Shown: positions 36,806 to 47,358 of the stretch, in pieces
How positions within the stretch are numbered: position 1 is the first letter of the stretch
Layout: each line of letters opens with the position of its first letter
Origin: Xanthomonas melonis
GTDB lineage: Bacteria > Pseudomonadota > Gammaproteobacteria > Xanthomonadales > Xanthomonadaceae
Direction of reading: 5' to 3'
NCBI RefSeq assembly: GCF_020783655.1
Contig: NZ_JAJGQH010000014.1
Coordinates: forward strand, 1-64,000
DNA length: 64,000 bases
Position numbers and translations under genes: made by a program
Notes under the pieces: model-generated
Seen by the model: the letters and a program-made list of their open reading frames with translations, nothing else
Told to the model about the DNA's origin: nothing
The model's database searches: none

Positions 36806-37786
36806 ATGTTTACGCCCTCCTGGATTTCGGCGCTCCTGATCGCACTGCTGCTCTGGCTGGCGGTGAGCGCGTATCTCTGGCTGGTGCGACGTCGCGCCGA
36901 CGAGAACCTGCAGGGAGTCCGCGCACTGGCGGCCATGCACTGGCGCGACTTCGCCGCCGTGGTCCTGCGCGTGCTGCAGGAGCAGCGCGGCTGGCAGCCG
37001 CTCCAGGTCCCGCGCGATGGCCTGCCCACGGCCGACTTCATGATGCAAACCGACCATGGCACGCGCCTGGTGGCCTGCAAGCACGGCCGCGGCTACCGCA
37101 TCGGCGTGGCGGCGGTGAACGAGCTGGGTGCAATGGCGCGCCTGGCCGGGGCCGGCGGTGGCGTGATGGTGACCGAGGGCCGGGTGGAACGCGCAGGCCT
37201 GGCCGCTGCGGAAAAACAGTCCGTCGAAGTGCTGGATGGCATGCGCCTGTGGCCCCTGCTCAAGCCGTACCTGCCGGGCGATGTGGAAGCCGGCGTGGTG
37301 GGCATGGCCAGGCGCCGCGCGCTGCGTCATAGCCTCATCGCCGGCGCCGCGCTCGCGACGCTGGCGGTGGTGACCGTGCTGGCGATCCGTCCTCCGGAGC
37401 TGCCGGCTCCCGAGGGGCGCGCGTCCAACCCGGTCGCGGCGCCGCCGCTCGCGCGCCCGACACCACCCGCAACGGGCAGGCAGGCAGCGCAGTCGGTGCC
37501 AGCGGTCGTACAGCCCGAGGCCGACAGCGAACCGGACGAGGCAACCCTGCAGGGCTACCGGCGCGATGTGTCCAAGGCGTTGGCGCAGACCCCGGGACTG
37601 GTGCGCGGCATCTGGATCAGCCAGGCGACGCTGGCGGTGGATCGTACGGTGGACGACGGTGCGGCCTGGCCGTTGATCTGCAACGAACTCAAACGCCATC
37701 CCTACCTGCGCACCGTACGCGTGCAACTCAATCCGCGACCGGGCACCGCCGAACCGGTGCGCTGGCGGCAATGCGCCACGATGTGA
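36806..37786 (+). CDS. Membrane-anchored Mrr_cat/restriction-endonuclease-like domain protein
   Basis: A 326-aa protein. An N-terminal helix (FTPSWISALLIALLLWLAVS) is followed by a domain at about 45-130 with a restriction-endonuclease-like layout: FAAVVLRVLQEQRGWQPLQV, ADFMMQTDHGTRLVACKHGR and VNELGAMARLAGAGGGVMVT. The D...x-x-K core appears as Asp in TADF and Cys-Lys in VACKHG, so the usual second acidic residue is replaced by Cys and activity is doubtful. A second hydrophobic helix (LIAGAALATLAVVTVLAI, about 177-194) leads to a Pro-rich linker and a small C-terminal domain. Similar membrane Mrr-like proteins are common in xanthomonads without a defined function. Confidence 0.7.
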   Translation: MFTPSWISALLIALLLWLAVSAYLWLVRRRADENLQGVRALAAMHWRDFAAVVLRVLQEQRGWQPLQVPRDGLPTADFMMQTDHGTRLVACKHGRGYRIGVAAVNELGAMARLAGAGGGVMVTEGRVERAGLAAAEKQSVEVLDGMRLWPLLKPYLPGDVEAGVVGMARRRALRHSLIAGAALATLAVVTVLAIRPPELPAPEGRASNPVAAPPLARPTPPATGRQAAQSVPAVVQPEADSEPDEATLQGYRRDVSKALAQTPGLVRGIWISQATLAVDRTVDDGAAWPLICNELKRHPYLRTVRVQLNPRPGTAEPVRWRQCATM

Positions 37787-37927
37787 TCCGGCAGGCGTGA
37801 CCGTCTGCCTCGCGCCGGCCGTCGTTGCCGCGCTGTCCCCTCACGATGATGGCAGAGCGGACGGCAGACGAATCCGGCTGCGGCCCGCACGATGCAGCGA
37901 TACGCAGTTCCGCAGAAGCGCTCCGCT

Positions 37928-38665
37928 TCAGCGCATTCCCGGCGCGAACCGCGCCACCAGATCGTAGGAACCGCCCAGGAACCATTGCCGCACATAGGTG
38001 ACGGGTTGGTCGCCGCGCCAGGTATGGCGATCGATGAGCAGGCAGGCCGCGCCCTCTTCCACCTGCAAGCGTTCGGCCTGTGCGGCATCGGCGTTGACGG
38101 CACTGATGCGGTGTTCGGCGCGCGTCCAGGGCACGTTGCGCAACAGCCAGCTGCCGGGTGCGAGATCGGTGAACGACTGTTGGAGTGCGTCGGGCACGGT
38201 GGTGATATCGATCACGCGCTGTTCCAGGGCGAACGGGCTGCCGTCGGCCAGATGCACGCTGTCCAACGCCAGCAGCTTTCCGGTGCTGCCCATCGCGCGC
38301 TCCTGCGGCACGCGCTGGCGTGCATTGCGCAAGCGCCGCGCCAGCAACGAGAACGTGTAGACATGCCCGCGCGTGGTCATTTCCACCTGGATGTCGGGAA
38401 TGGACAGCGCCACCTGCTCCAGATGCGGGTGCGGTCGCGCCACGAACGAGCCGGTGCGGCGGCGACGTTCGATCATGCCGGCATCGGCCAGCAGCCCGAG
38501 CACCTTGTTGACGGTCATGCGCGAACATCCGTAGCGCGCCATCAGCTCGTGTTCGGGCGGAATGCGGTGGCCGGGCGGCCAGTCGCCGCTATGGATCCGC
38601 TGCTCCAGATCCTGCCGGATGCGTTGATGCAAGGTGCCGGGCGCGGCGGTGAGGGAAGCGGCCAA
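37928..38665 (-). CDS. hutC: Histidine utilization repressor (GntR/HutC family)
   Basis: A 245-aa repressor. The winged helix-turn-helix is visible in LHQRIRQDLEQRIHSGDWPP, HELMARYGCSRMTVNKVLGL and MIERRRRTGSFVARP. The C-terminal UTRA domain binds the inducer (urocanate in the family): RALDSVHL-like LLALDSVHLADGSPFALEQR, WLLRNVPWTRAEHRISAV and ACLLIDRHTW. HutC proteins block hut transcription until urocanate builds up. The gene lies 44 bp after hutF on minus and is presumably cotranscribed with it, so it would be under its own control through the operator at 40,110-40,119. Confidence 0.93.
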   Translation of the reverse strand: MAASLTAAPGTLHQRIRQDLEQRIHSGDWPPGHRIPPEHELMARYGCSRMTVNKVLGLLADAGMIERRRRTGSFVARPHPHLEQVALSIPDIQVEMTTRGHVYTFSLLARRLRNARQRVPQERAMGSTGKLLALDSVHLADGSPFALEQRVIDITTVPDALQQSFTDLAPGSWLLRNVPWTRAEHRISAVNADAAQAERLQVEEGAACLLIDRHTWRGDQPVTYVRQWFLGGSYDLVARFAPGMR

Positions 38666-38709
38666 TGCGGGAGATCTCCAATCCAGACCTGCATTGTGCG
38701 CGCATTCGC

Positions 38710-40083
38710 TCAGTTGGCCAGTAACCCGCGCAACGCCGTGGAAAAACGCGCTGCGATACGGGCGCGGTCCACATGCCGGCCGTCGCGCACCACGCAGCGG
38801 CCGCCGCGCCAGACGGTACGCACCGCGGTGTCGCGGGCGGCGAACAGCCAGCTGTCCAGCAGCGCGTCGCCGCTACGCGCCAGCAGGGCCGGATGCGTAG
38901 CGTCCAGCTCCAGCAGATCGGCGCTCGCACCGGGGCGGATGCCGTGCGGCATGCCCAAGGCCTGCGCAGCACCCGCACCGGCCTGCTCGAACAGCCAGCG
39001 GCCACTGGACATGCCGGCGGGCGCCAGCACGTTGCGCGCCTGCAGTGTCAGCCGCTGGCCGTATTCGAGCAGGCGCAGTTCCTCGGCCGCGGCGATCAAC
39101 ACGTTCGAGTCCGAACCCACCCCGAAGCGGCCGCCGGCCGCCGCGAACGCCTGCAGCGGAAAGATTCCGTCGCCCAGATTGGCCTCGGTGATCGGGCACA
39201 GCCCGACCACGGCACCGCAGGCAGCCATCGCCTGCACCTCGCTCGCCAGGACATGGGTGGCATGCACCAGGCACCAACGCACATCCACCGCCGCATGCTC
39301 CAGCAGCCACTGCACCGGGCGCTGGCCCGACCAGGCCAGACAGGCATCGACCTCGCGCTGCTGCTCGGCGATATGGATGTGGATAGGCCCATCGGTGAGC
39401 GGCAGCAGCGCAGCCAGTTGCGACGGCGTGACCGCGCGCAGGCTGTGCGGGGCGAGCCCCAGCACCGCGTCCGGCAGGCGCTTGAGACATTGCGTGCAAT
39501 CGTCCAGCAAGCGGGCGAAGCCGTCGAGGTCATGAATCAACCGCCGCTGCGCCACACTCGGCGCCGCGCCGCCGAAGTCCGAATGCGCATAGAACACCGG
39601 CAGCAAGGTCAGGCCGATGCCGGTGTTGGCGGCCGCGGCGGCGATGCGTGCGGACATCTCGCCGGCATGCGCGTACGCAGCGCCATCGCCGGCGTGGTGC
39701 AGATAATGGAATTCGCCGACCCGGGTGAAGCCGCTTTCGAGCATCTCCACGTAGGCCTGTTCGGCGATCGCCTGCAGGCTGTCCGGATCCAGCCGGTCGA
39801 CGAAGCGGTACATCAGCTCGCGCCAGCTCCAGAAGCTGTCGCCGCTGCGCCCTCCCACCTCGGTCAGGCCGGCCATACCGCGCTGGAACGCGTGGCTGTG
39901 CAGGTTGCCCAGCCCCGGCAGCAGTACCTGACACCGGGTATCGGTGGCGGCCGGTGGCGTCTGCGGCTGTACCGACACCACGCGCCCGTGCGCCAACGTG
40001 AGCCTGACCTGGTCGGCCCAGCCGTCGGGCAACAGGGCCCGGGCAGCCCATAACACCTGCGCGTGCGCTTGCTGATCTGCCAC
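38710..40083 (-). CDS. hutF: Formimidoylglutamate deiminase
   Basis: A 457-aa amidohydrolase that converts N-formimidoyl-L-glutamate to N-formyl-L-glutamate plus ammonia, the step that defines the five-enzyme (type II) histidine pathway. GTG 40083 is chosen because a perfect GGAGGT lies five bases upstream. Metal-site motifs are [19 protein letters not shown] (His pair), [31 protein letters not shown] and [20 protein letters not shown] with the catalytic Asp. The following hutG encodes the matching deformylase. It diverges from hutI across 60 bp that contain the hut palindrome, and hutC follows it. Confidence 0.95.
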   Translation of the reverse strand: MADQQAHAQVLWAARALLPDGWADQVRLTLAHGRVVSVQPQTPPAATDTRCQVLLPGLGNLHSHAFQRGMAGLTEVGGRSGDSFWSWRELMYRFVDRLDPDSLQAIAEQAYVEMLESGFTRVGEFHYLHHAGDGAAYAHAGEMSARIAAAAANTGIGLTLLPVFYAHSDFGGAAPSVAQRRLIHDLDGFARLLDDCTQCLKRLPDAVLGLAPHSLRAVTPSQLAALLPLTDGPIHIHIAEQQREVDACLAWSGQRPVQWLLEHAAVDVRWCLVHATHVLASEVQAMAACGAVVGLCPITEANLGDGIFPLQAFAAAGGRFGVGSDSNVLIAAAEELRLLEYGQRLTLQARNVLAPAGMSSGRWLFEQAGAGAAQALGMPHGIRPGASADLLELDATHPALLARSGDALLDSWLFAARDTAVRTVWRGGRCVVRDGRHVDRARIAARFSTALRGLLAN

Positions 40084-40109
40084 TGGACACCTCCGATGGA
40101 CGACTCTAT

Positions 40110-40119
40110 TGTATATACA
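40110..40119. promoter_or_regulatory. Probable HutC operator between hutF and hutI
   Basis: TGTATATACA is a perfect 10-bp palindrome midway between the divergent starts of hutF (40083) and hutI (40144), in an AT-rich patch within GC-rich DNA. HutC-family repressors bind TGTA-N-TACA-type sites. One site here could repress both arms of the locus. Confidence 0.68.
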
Positions 40120-40143
40120 TATCAGACAGCACACACCTACGCC

Positions 40144-41349
40144 ATGCAGTGCGACGTTCTCTGGCACAACGCGCAGTTGATGACCCTGGATAACGCCGAC
40201 GGCGGCCTGGGCGCGGTGCCCGACGGCGTGGTCGCATGCGCGCAAGGCCGCATCGTGTATGCAGGCCCGGCCGCACGGGCACCGGCCCTGCAACCCCACA
40301 CCACGTACGACTGCGGGCGCCGTTGGATCAGCCCGGGCCTGATCGATTGCCACACCCACCTGGTGTACGCCGGCAATCGTGCCAACGAATTCGAGCAACG
40401 CCTGCGTGGCGCCAGCTATGCGCAGATCGCCGCGGCCGGCGGCGGCATCGTGGCCACGGTGCGCGCCACCCGCGCGGCCGACGATGCGGCGCTGCTCGCA
40501 TCCAGCCTGCCGCGCCTGGATGCGATGCTCGCCGAAGGCGTGACCACGCTGGAGATCAAGTCCGGCTACGGCCTCACCCTGGAAGACGAAACCAAGCAGC
40601 TGCGCGTGGCGCGGCAACTCGCCACCCTGCGCCAGGTCGAGGTGGTGCCCACCTTTCTCGGCGCGCATGCGGTGCCGCCGGAGAGCGATGCACAGGCCTA
40701 CATCGCATCGGTCTGCATGCAGATGATCCCGGCGATCGCCGCGCAGGGGCTGGCCGAAGCGGTGGATGTGTTCTGCGAGCATCTGGCGTTCTCTCCGGCG
40801 CAGGCCGAACAGGTCTTCATGACCGCAAAGGCGCACGGACTGCAGGTCAAGATCCATGCCGAGCAATTGAGCAACCAGCATGGCGCCGAACTGGCCGCGC
40901 ATTACGGCGCGTTGTCGGCCGACCACATCGAATACCTGGACCAGGCCGGTGTCGCGGCGATGGCCAGCGCCGGCACGGTCGCGGTGCTGTTGCCGGGTGC
41001 GTTCTATTTCACCCGCGATACCCAGCTGCCACCTATCGCGGCGCTGCGCACGGCCGGCGTGCCGCTGGCGCTGGCCACCGACTGCAACCCGGGCACCTCG
41101 CCACTGACCAGCCCGTTGCTGGCGATGAACATGGCAGCCACGTTGTTCCGCATGACGGTGGACGAATGCATCGCCGGCTTCACCCGCGAAGCGGCGCGTG
41201 CGCTGGGCCGCAGCACGCGGCTGGGCCGGCTGCGCGCCGGCATGGACTGCGATCTGGCGATCTGGAACATCGATGCGCCGGCCGACCTGGTCTACCGCAT
41301 GGGCTTCAACCCTCTTCATGCCCGCGTCTGGCGCGGGCGTCCGACCTGA
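40144..41349 (+). CDS. hutI: Imidazolonepropionase
   Basis: A 401-aa metal-dependent amidohydrolase, third enzyme of histidine degradation: it opens imidazolone-5-propionate to formimidoylglutamate. ATG 40144 ([20 protein letters not shown]) matches the family N terminus; the frame is open to 40063 through the operator region. Motifs include [20 protein letters not shown] for metal binding, [60 protein letters not shown] and [20 protein letters not shown] with the catalytic Asp. The stop overlaps or abuts the hutH start region. It heads the hutIHGU operon. Confidence 0.96.
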   Translation: MQCDVLWHNAQLMTLDNADGGLGAVPDGVVACAQGRIVYAGPAARAPALQPHTTYDCGRRWISPGLIDCHTHLVYAGNRANEFEQRLRGASYAQIAAAGGGIVATVRATRAADDAALLASSLPRLDAMLAEGVTTLEIKSGYGLTLEDETKQLRVARQLATLRQVEVVPTFLGAHAVPPESDAQAYIASVCMQMIPAIAAQGLAEAVDVFCEHLAFSPAQAEQVFMTAKAHGLQVKIHAEQLSNQHGAELAAHYGALSADHIEYLDQAGVAAMASAGTVAVLLPGAFYFTRDTQLPPIAALRTAGVPLALATDCNPGTSPLTSPLLAMNMAATLFRMTVDECIAGFTREAARALGRSTRLGRLRAGMDCDLAIWNIDAPADLVYRMGFNPLHARVWRGRPT

Positions 41350-41366
41350 TGCGTTCTGGAGTCGTC

Positions 41367-42908
41367 ATGAGTGCTTCCGTTGTTCTGCAATCCGGTGCGG
41401 TCACGCTGGCGCAGTGGCGTGCGTTGTATCGCGGTGCCGATGCGGCCCTGGACCCGGCATGCGCGGCCGCGGTGCTGCGCAGTGCGCAGACGGTCGAGGC
41501 GATCGTTGCGCGCGGCGAACCCGTCTACGGCGTCAATACCGGCTTCGGCAAGCTGGCCAGCGTGCGCATCGAGCGCGAAGACCTGCAGACCCTGCAGCGC
41601 AATATCGTGCTGTCGCATGCCGCCGGGGTCGGCGACCCCACGCCGGTGCCGGTGGTGCGGCTGATGATGGCGCTCAAGCTCACCAGCCTGGCGCAGGGCG
41701 CTTCCGGCGTGCAGCCGGAAACCTTGGCCCTGCTGGAAGCACTGCTGCGCGGTGGCATCACGCCGGTGGTGCCCTGCCAGGGCTCGGTCGGCGCCTCCGG
41801 CGACCTGGCGCCGTTATCGCATCTGGCAACGCTGATGATCGGCGTCGGCGAGGCGTTCGTGGATGGACAGCGGCTGCCGGCGGCAGACGCCCTGGCGCAG
41901 GCCGGGCTGCAACCGCGTGTACTCGGTGCCAAGGAAGGGCTGGCGCTGCTCAACGGGACGCAATTCTCCACTGCCTGCGCGCTGGCCGGCCTGTTCGAGA
42001 TCGAAACCGTCTTGCAGGCGGCACTGGTCGCCGGCGCATTGTCGGTGGAGGCAGCCAAGGGCTCGGACACGCCCTTCGACGCGCGCATCCACGCCTTGCG
42101 CCGGCAGCCGGGACAGATCGCCATTGCAGCGGCGTTGCGCGCCTTGATGGCCGATTCGGCCATCCGCGAATCGCATCGGCTCGGCGATGTGCGCGTGCAG
42201 GATCCGTACTGCCTGCGTTGCCAGCCGCAGGTGATGGGCGCTGCGCTGGATGTGATGCGACAGGCCGCGCGCACCCTGGAGATCGAGGCCAATGGCGTGT
42301 CTGACAATCCGCTGGTCTTCAGCGACACCGGCGAGGCACTGTCCGGTGGCAACTTCCATGCCGAGCCGGTGGCCTTCGCAGCCGATATGCTGGCAATGGC
42401 GGTGTGCGAAATCGGCTCGATCAGCGAGCGCCGTACCGCCATGCTGGTGGATCCGGCCTTGTCCGGCCTGCCCGCCTTCCTCACCCCGCGCCCCGGCCTG
42501 AACTCGGGCTTCATGATTCCGCAGGTCACGGCGGCGGCGCTGGTATCGGAAAACAAGCAGCGCGCCTATCCGGCCAGCGTGGATTCGATTCCGACCTCGG
42601 CCAATCAGGAAGATCATGTGTCGATGGCCGCGCACGGCGCGCGTCGCCTGCTGGCGATGGCCGAAAATGCCGCGCACGTGATCGGCATCGAGCTGCTGGC
42701 GGCCGTACAGGGCTGCGATTTCCATGCACCGCTGCGCTCCAGTACCGCGCTGGAAGCCGCACGCGCGCTGCTGCGCGCCCAGGTGCCGACACTGCAGGAC
42801 GACCGCTACTTCCATCCCGACATGCTGGCGGCCTGCGCATTGGTGCGTTCGGGTGCGTTGGCGCAGGTGGTGGCGATCGCATTGCCGGGTGTGGAGCAGG
42901 ACGCATGA
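41367..42908 (+). CDS. hutH: Histidine ammonia-lyase
   Basis: A 513-aa lyase that deaminates histidine to urocanate, first step of the pathway. ATG 41367 has TGGAG six bases before it; an ATG at 41349 overlapping the hutI stop would add six residues. The electrophilic MIO cofactor forms from Ala-Ser-Gly in [20 protein letters not shown]. Other signatures are [53 protein letters not shown] and [21 protein letters not shown] 181-bp gap follows before hutG without a convincing gene. The reaction supplies urocanate, the likely inducer of HutC. Confidence 0.97.
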   Translation: MSASVVLQSGAVTLAQWRALYRGADAALDPACAAAVLRSAQTVEAIVARGEPVYGVNTGFGKLASVRIEREDLQTLQRNIVLSHAAGVGDPTPVPVVRLMMALKLTSLAQGASGVQPETLALLEALLRGGITPVVPCQGSVGASGDLAPLSHLATLMIGVGEAFVDGQRLPAADALAQAGLQPRVLGAKEGLALLNGTQFSTACALAGLFEIETVLQAALVAGALSVEAAKGSDTPFDARIHALRRQPGQIAIAAALRALMADSAIRESHRLGDVRVQDPYCLRCQPQVMGAALDVMRQAARTLEIEANGVSDNPLVFSDTGEALSGGNFHAEPVAFAADMLAMAVCEIGSISERRTAMLVDPALSGLPAFLTPRPGLNSGFMIPQVTAAALVSENKQRAYPASVDSIPTSANQEDHVSMAAHGARRLLAMAENAAHVIGIELLAAVQGCDFHAPLRSSTALEAARALLRAQVPTLQDDRYFHPDMLAACALVRSGALAQVVAIALPGVEQDA

Positions 42909-43089
42909 ATCGCCAGCTCATCCGAGGCGAGGCGATGTCTGCATTCCCGCAGCTGCAGATCGCGTCTGCCGCGGTACTTCCCTGCGTATACACCTGCGAC
43001 GAAGCGGTATCGCGCGTGCGAGGTGATCGCACCGCTCCGCCGCACGACGCGTGCCGCGCGCTCGCTGCGCCGCCACCGGAAACACAGCG

Positions 43090-43947
43090 ATGAATGCCTT
43101 ACCCGACTGGCTCGAACTGCACCGCGGCGACGCGCCGCTGATCCTCAGTTTCCCGCATACCGGCACCCTGCTCCCCGACGAGGTCGCCGAGCGTTTCGTG
43201 TCGCCGTGGCTGGCACGCCGCGATGCGGATTGGTGGGTGCATCAGCTATACGACTTCGCCCAGGCGCTGGGCGCGACCACGGTGCGCACTGCGATCTCGC
43301 GCTCGATCATCGACGTCAACCGCGACCCCAGCGGGGTATCGCTGTATCCGGGACAGAACACCACCGGCCTGTGTCCGCTGACCACCTTCGACAATCAGCC
43401 GCTGTATGCCGATGGCCTGGCACCGGACCAGACGCAGATCGAGCAGCGCCGCACACGCTGGTTCGACCCGTATCACGCCGCGCTCACCGACGAGATTGCG
43501 CGCCTGCGCCAGCACCACGCCAGGGTCGTGGTATACGACGCGCACTCGATCCGTTCGGTCATCCCGCATCTGTTCGACGGCCAGCTGCCGCAGTTCAATA
43601 TCGGCAGCAACGACGATCGCAGCTGCGACCCGGCGTTGGTCGACGCGGTCGAGCGGCTCTGCCGCGGCAGCGGCTACAGCACGGTGCGCAACGGGCGTTT
43701 CAAGGGCGGCTGGATCACCCGCCATTACGCACGCCCCGAGCATGGCGTGCACACCTTGCAGATGGAGCTGGCCTGCCGCGGCTATATGCGCGAGCCGGGC
43801 AGCGTCACCCCCGACAACTGGCCCACGCCATGGCAGCCGGCGCATGCCGCCGCGCTGCGCGCAACCTTGCAGCAGGTGCTGCTGGCCTGCCTGCACTTCG
43901 CCAATGTCTCTCCGCCCGGCACCGCGCCGCACGCGGCCACCCGTTGA
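43090..43947 (+). CDS. hutG: N-formylglutamate deformylase
   Basis: A 285-aa N-formylglutamate amidohydrolase that releases formate and glutamate from N-formylglutamate, the last step after HutF. The family pattern is seen in [60 protein letters not shown] with the metal-binding Asp and His, and [15 protein letters not shown]. It is the Pseudomonas-type HutG, not the formiminoglutamase of enteric bacteria, which agrees with the presence of hutF. hutU starts 16 bp after its stop. Start at ATG 43090 is the first with family similarity. Confidence 0.95.
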   Translation: MNALPDWLELHRGDAPLILSFPHTGTLLPDEVAERFVSPWLARRDADWWVHQLYDFAQALGATTVRTAISRSIIDVNRDPSGVSLYPGQNTTGLCPLTTFDNQPLYADGLAPDQTQIEQRRTRWFDPYHAALTDEIARLRQHHARVVVYDAHSIRSVIPHLFDGQLPQFNIGSNDDRSCDPALVDAVERLCRGSGYSTVRNGRFKGGWITRHYARPEHGVHTLQMELACRGYMREPGSVTPDNWPTPWQPAHAAALRATLQQVLLACLHFANVSPPGTAPHAATR

Positions 43948-43963
43948 TTGCAAGGACCCCGGC

Positions 43964-45631
43964 ATGACCCGTCACGATGCAACCCGCGTCATCCGCGCCG
44001 CCACCGGCACCGCGCTCACCGCCAGGAGCTGGCTGACCGAAGCGCCATTGCGCATGTTGATGAACAACCTGGACCCGGATGTGGCCGAGCGCCCGCAGGA
44101 ACTGGTGGTCTATGGCGGCATCGGCCGCGCCGCGCGCGATTGGGAATCCTTCGATGCCATCGTGGCTGCGCTGACTCGGCTGGAAGACGACCAGACCCTG
44201 CTGGTGCAATCGGGCAAACCGGTCGGCGTGTTCCGCACCCATGCCGATGCACCGCGCGTACTGATCGCCAATTCCAACCTGGTGCCGCGCTGGGCCAGTT
44301 GGGACCACTTCAATGCACTGGATCAGAAGGGCCTGGCGATGTACGGCCAGATGACCGCCGGCAGCTGGATCTACATCGGTGCGCAAGGCATCGTGCAGGG
44401 CACCTATGAAACCTTCGTGGAAATGGGCCGGCAGCATTACGGCGGCGACCTGTCCGGACGCTGGCTGCTCACCGGTGGGCTGGGCGGCATGGGCGGTGCG
44501 CAGCCGCTGGCGGCGGTGATGGCCGGCGCCTCCTGCCTGGCGGTGGAATGCCGACGTTCCAGCATCGACATGCGCCTGCGCACCGGCTATCTGGACACCT
44601 GGACCGATTCGCTGGACGAGGCGCTGCAGCTGATCGACGAGGCCTGCACCACCGGTAAGCCACGGTCCGTCGGCCTGCTCGGCAATGTGGCCGACGTACT
44701 CGAGGAACTGCTCGCACGCGGCATCAGGCCGGACCTGCTCACCGACCAGACGTCCGCGCACGATCCGGTCAACGGCTATCTGCCGCAGGGCTGGAGCGTG
44801 GAAGAATGGGACGACAAACGCGTGAGCGCGCCGAAGCAGGTGGAAGCCGCCGCACGCGGCTCGATGGCCAATCACATCCGCGCCATGCTGGCCTTCCATG
44901 CGCAGGGCGTGCCGACCGTGGATTACGGCAACAACCTGCGCCAGATGGCGCTGGAGGCCGGCGTCGACAATGCCTTCGATTTTCCCGGCTTCGTACCCGC
45001 CTACATCCGCCCGCTGTTCTGTCGCGGCATCGGCCCGTTCCGCTGGGTGGCGCTGTCCGGCGATCCCGAGGACATCGCCAGAACCGATGCCAAGGTCAAG
45101 GAACTCATTCCGGACGATGCGCACCTGCATCGCTGGCTGGAGATGGCCGCCGACAGGATCGCCTACCAGGGCCTGCCCGCACGCATCTGCTGGGTCGGCC
45201 TGGGCGATCGCCACCGCCTGGGCCTGGCCTTCAACGCCATGGTGCGCAGCGGCGAGCTGAAGGCGCCGGTGGTGATCGGCCGCGATCACCTGGACAGCGG
45301 CAGCGTGGCCTCGCCCAACCGCGAGACCGAAGCCATGGCCGACGGCTCCGACGCGGTGTCCGACTGGCCCTTGCTCAATGCACTGCTCAACACCGCCAGC
45401 GGCGCCACCTGGGTGTCGCTGCATCATGGCGGCGGCGTCGGCATGGGTTTCTCGCAGCACGCCGGCATGGTGATCGTCTGCGATGGCAGCGAGGCCGCAG
45501 ACAGGCGCCTGGAACGCGTACTCTGGAACGACCCCGCCACCGGTGTGATGCGGCATGCCGATGCCGGCTATGCCATTGCAACCGATTGCGCTAAGGAGAA
45601 AGGGCTGGATTTGCCGGCCATCCTTGCCTGA
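43964..45631 (+). CDS. hutU: Urocanate hydratase (urocanase)
   Basis: A 555-aa NAD-dependent enzyme that hydrates urocanate to imidazolonepropionate, the second step. AAGGA lies eight bases before ATG 43964. Signatures: [60 protein letters not shown], the NAD-binding [20 protein letters not shown], and the catalytic [20 protein letters not shown] with the active Cys. The last gene of hutIHGU; all five enzymes needed to convert histidine to glutamate are thus encoded here, with the repressor on the other arm. Length is normal for the family. Confidence 0.97.
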   Translation: MTRHDATRVIRAATGTALTARSWLTEAPLRMLMNNLDPDVAERPQELVVYGGIGRAARDWESFDAIVAALTRLEDDQTLLVQSGKPVGVFRTHADAPRVLIANSNLVPRWASWDHFNALDQKGLAMYGQMTAGSWIYIGAQGIVQGTYETFVEMGRQHYGGDLSGRWLLTGGLGGMGGAQPLAAVMAGASCLAVECRRSSIDMRLRTGYLDTWTDSLDEALQLIDEACTTGKPRSVGLLGNVADVLEELLARGIRPDLLTDQTSAHDPVNGYLPQGWSVEEWDDKRVSAPKQVEAAARGSMANHIRAMLAFHAQGVPTVDYGNNLRQMALEAGVDNAFDFPGFVPAYIRPLFCRGIGPFRWVALSGDPEDIARTDAKVKELIPDDAHLHRWLEMAADRIAYQGLPARICWVGLGDRHRLGLAFNAMVRSGELKAPVVIGRDHLDSGSVASPNRETEAMADGSDAVSDWPLLNALLNTASGATWVSLHHGGGVGMGFSQHAGMVIVCDGSEAADRRLERVLWNDPATGVMRHADAGYAIATDCAKEKGLDLPAILA

Positions 45632-46121
45632 CACCGCAGCCTGACACCGCAGCCTGGCCGGCAACGCCGCACGGACGACCGGGCACCGGCGGTGGACGCT
45701 GCCGCGACCGGCCGCGCTGTCCACAGCAAAGACATGCACCCGGCCGGCGGCTGTGTCGGGCAGACCGCCGTACAGCGATGGCGATCAACACCCTCGCATC
45801 GGAAGCAGCATGTCGCGATGCCTGGCCAGGCCCTGCCACCCGCCGCCACGGCATGCATCGACTGCGCCATGCGCATCAGCTCGCCACCTATCTCTGGGTT
45901 GCCGATCTGGGCCCGTGGCTGGCGCGGGCCGATCCTGATCCCGCGTGTCGTCGCACCCGCGCTGGACGATGACGCCGATGATGCCGATCAAGTAAGCTTC
46001 TGGCGGGCCCGGCGACCGGGGGGAAGCGTCCGCCCATCCTGATTTGGCAACCCACGCAAACGACCCTGCACCTTCGCTGGCGCAGGGTTCCTCGTGTGGA
46101 TCACAGTGAGAGCCCCCACTC
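45632..46121. other. Intergenic region after the hut operon
   Basis: A 490-bp stretch without a supported gene. Near its end a stem pairs ACCCTGC (46063-46069) with GCAGGGT (46082-46088). It has no T-run and lies just before the acyltransferase gene, so it may be part of that gene's leader. The hut transcript terminator is not obvious. Confidence 0.4.
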
Positions 46122-47234
46122 ATGCAACAGGAACAGCGCATCGATTCGTTGACCGGTATTCGCGGTCTTGCTGCACTGCTTGTCGTCTACGCGCATCTGG
46201 CCGAAGAAAGATTCTTCACCGATACCCATCTGTTTCCTGGCGAGATGGGCGTCATGGTGTTCTTCACCCTGAGCGGGTTTCTGATGGCCTTTCTCTACGG
46301 GGAAAAGGAACCCAACTATCCCTCGGTGGCGCGCTATGCCATTTCCAGATTCTCCCGCATCGCACCGGCCTATCTGACCGTCGTGCTGGCGTCCTATCTG
46401 ATCTATAACCTGATCGATCCGCAGTTCGTCTACGCCGTCGACAACCATAACTTGCTGCGTCATCTGTTGTTCTCCGGCAACGTGTCTGCGCTGTGGAGCA
46501 TTCCGCCAGAAGTCCAGTTCTACGTGATCTTCGTGGGCATCTGGTTCGCATTGCGTGCATTCCGCACCAACAGCAACGTCACCCTGATGGTGGCGGTGCT
46601 CGGCACCATCCTGATGCTCATCGCCTACAGGGCGCAGCTGCCCGGCACCTTCGTCGGTTCCAAGATCCATTACTTCCTGGCCGGCGTGGTGTTCGGCCTG
46701 GTGCGCACCCGAGTCGGCGCCAGCGTCAACATGACCACCCTGGCCTTGCTGCAGGCCGGGGTCATCGGGCTGGTGCTGATGGTGATTGCAGGCGTTGTCG
46801 ATATCGACCTCGGTTCCAAGCGCGCGCTGTATCTCACCCTGGAGACGGCCGGCTTCGCCGGCATCTTCGTGTTCCTGTTTTCCTTCGACACCGCGCTGAG
46901 CAAGCGCCTGCTCGGCAACCGCCTGATGATGCTCAGCGGCGAATGCAGTTTCTCGATGTATCTGCTGAACATTCCGATCATCTATGCCGCCCTGGCGGTC
47001 ATGGACGGCCTGCCGCCAAGACCGACCCTGGCCCTGCCGATCATCGCGATCACCATCGCCGCTGCCTGGAGCATGTACCGGCTGATCGAAATGCCGGGAA
47101 ATACCCTGCTGCGCCGGCTGGGGACATGGCTGTTGCTGCGTCCGCGTGGCGTGCCGGCCGCCGTGCCGGTGCCGACGGCCAACCCTGCAGCTGCGGCGGT
47201 GCAGCCTACGCCACCCGCCCCTCCATTGCCCTGA
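46122..47234 (+). CDS. Membrane O-acyltransferase (acyltransferase 3 family)
   Basis: A 370-aa multi-pass membrane protein. The start QEQRIDSLTGIRGLAALLVV followed by YAHL contains the family Arg and His of acyltransferase 3 enzymes, and AISRFSRIAPAYLTVVLASY contains the conserved R-x-x-R-I-x-P motif. About ten hydrophobic helices follow. These enzymes acetylate or succinylate extracellular sugars such as O-antigen, exopolysaccharide or peptidoglycan. Without neighbouring polysaccharide genes the acceptor cannot be named. The last 30 residues are an Ala/Pro-rich cytoplasmic or periplasmic tail. Confidence 0.85.
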   Translation: MQQEQRIDSLTGIRGLAALLVVYAHLAEERFFTDTHLFPGEMGVMVFFTLSGFLMAFLYGEKEPNYPSVARYAISRFSRIAPAYLTVVLASYLIYNLIDPQFVYAVDNHNLLRHLLFSGNVSALWSIPPEVQFYVIFVGIWFALRAFRTNSNVTLMVAVLGTILMLIAYRAQLPGTFVGSKIHYFLAGVVFGLVRTRVGASVNMTTLALLQAGVIGLVLMVIAGVVDIDLGSKRALYLTLETAGFAGIFVFLFSFDTALSKRLLGNRLMMLSGECSFSMYLLNIPIIYAALAVMDGLPPRPTLALPIIAITIAAAWSMYRLIEMPGNTLLRRLGTWLLLRPRGVPAAVPVPTANPAAAAVQPTPPAPPLP

Positions 47235-47358
47235 CCCGAGACTGCGCCGATGACCTGGCGAACGCAGTGCGTCGCTTGCCAGGTCGTGATCCCTGTCGAA
47301 AGCCCTCAAGAACGTTGTTGTCGTGCCGACAATGTATGCAACGTTTCGAGGGATCTCC

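Noticed and set aside
40084-41319. Upstream extension of the hutF frame across hutI
   Set aside because: The region is antisense to hutI; GTG 40083 has a perfect GGAGGT and gives the family N terminus.
42905-43093. Short 62-aa frame between hutH and hutG
   Set aside because: No recognisable HutD or other family, and the tail is Arg/Ala/Pro-rich noise; it lies in a gap but has no support.
46095-46108. Possible Clp/CRP-type site TGTGGATCACA before the acyltransferase
   Set aside because: The half-sites are only two bases apart instead of six, so it does not fit the TGTGA-N6-TCACA consensus.
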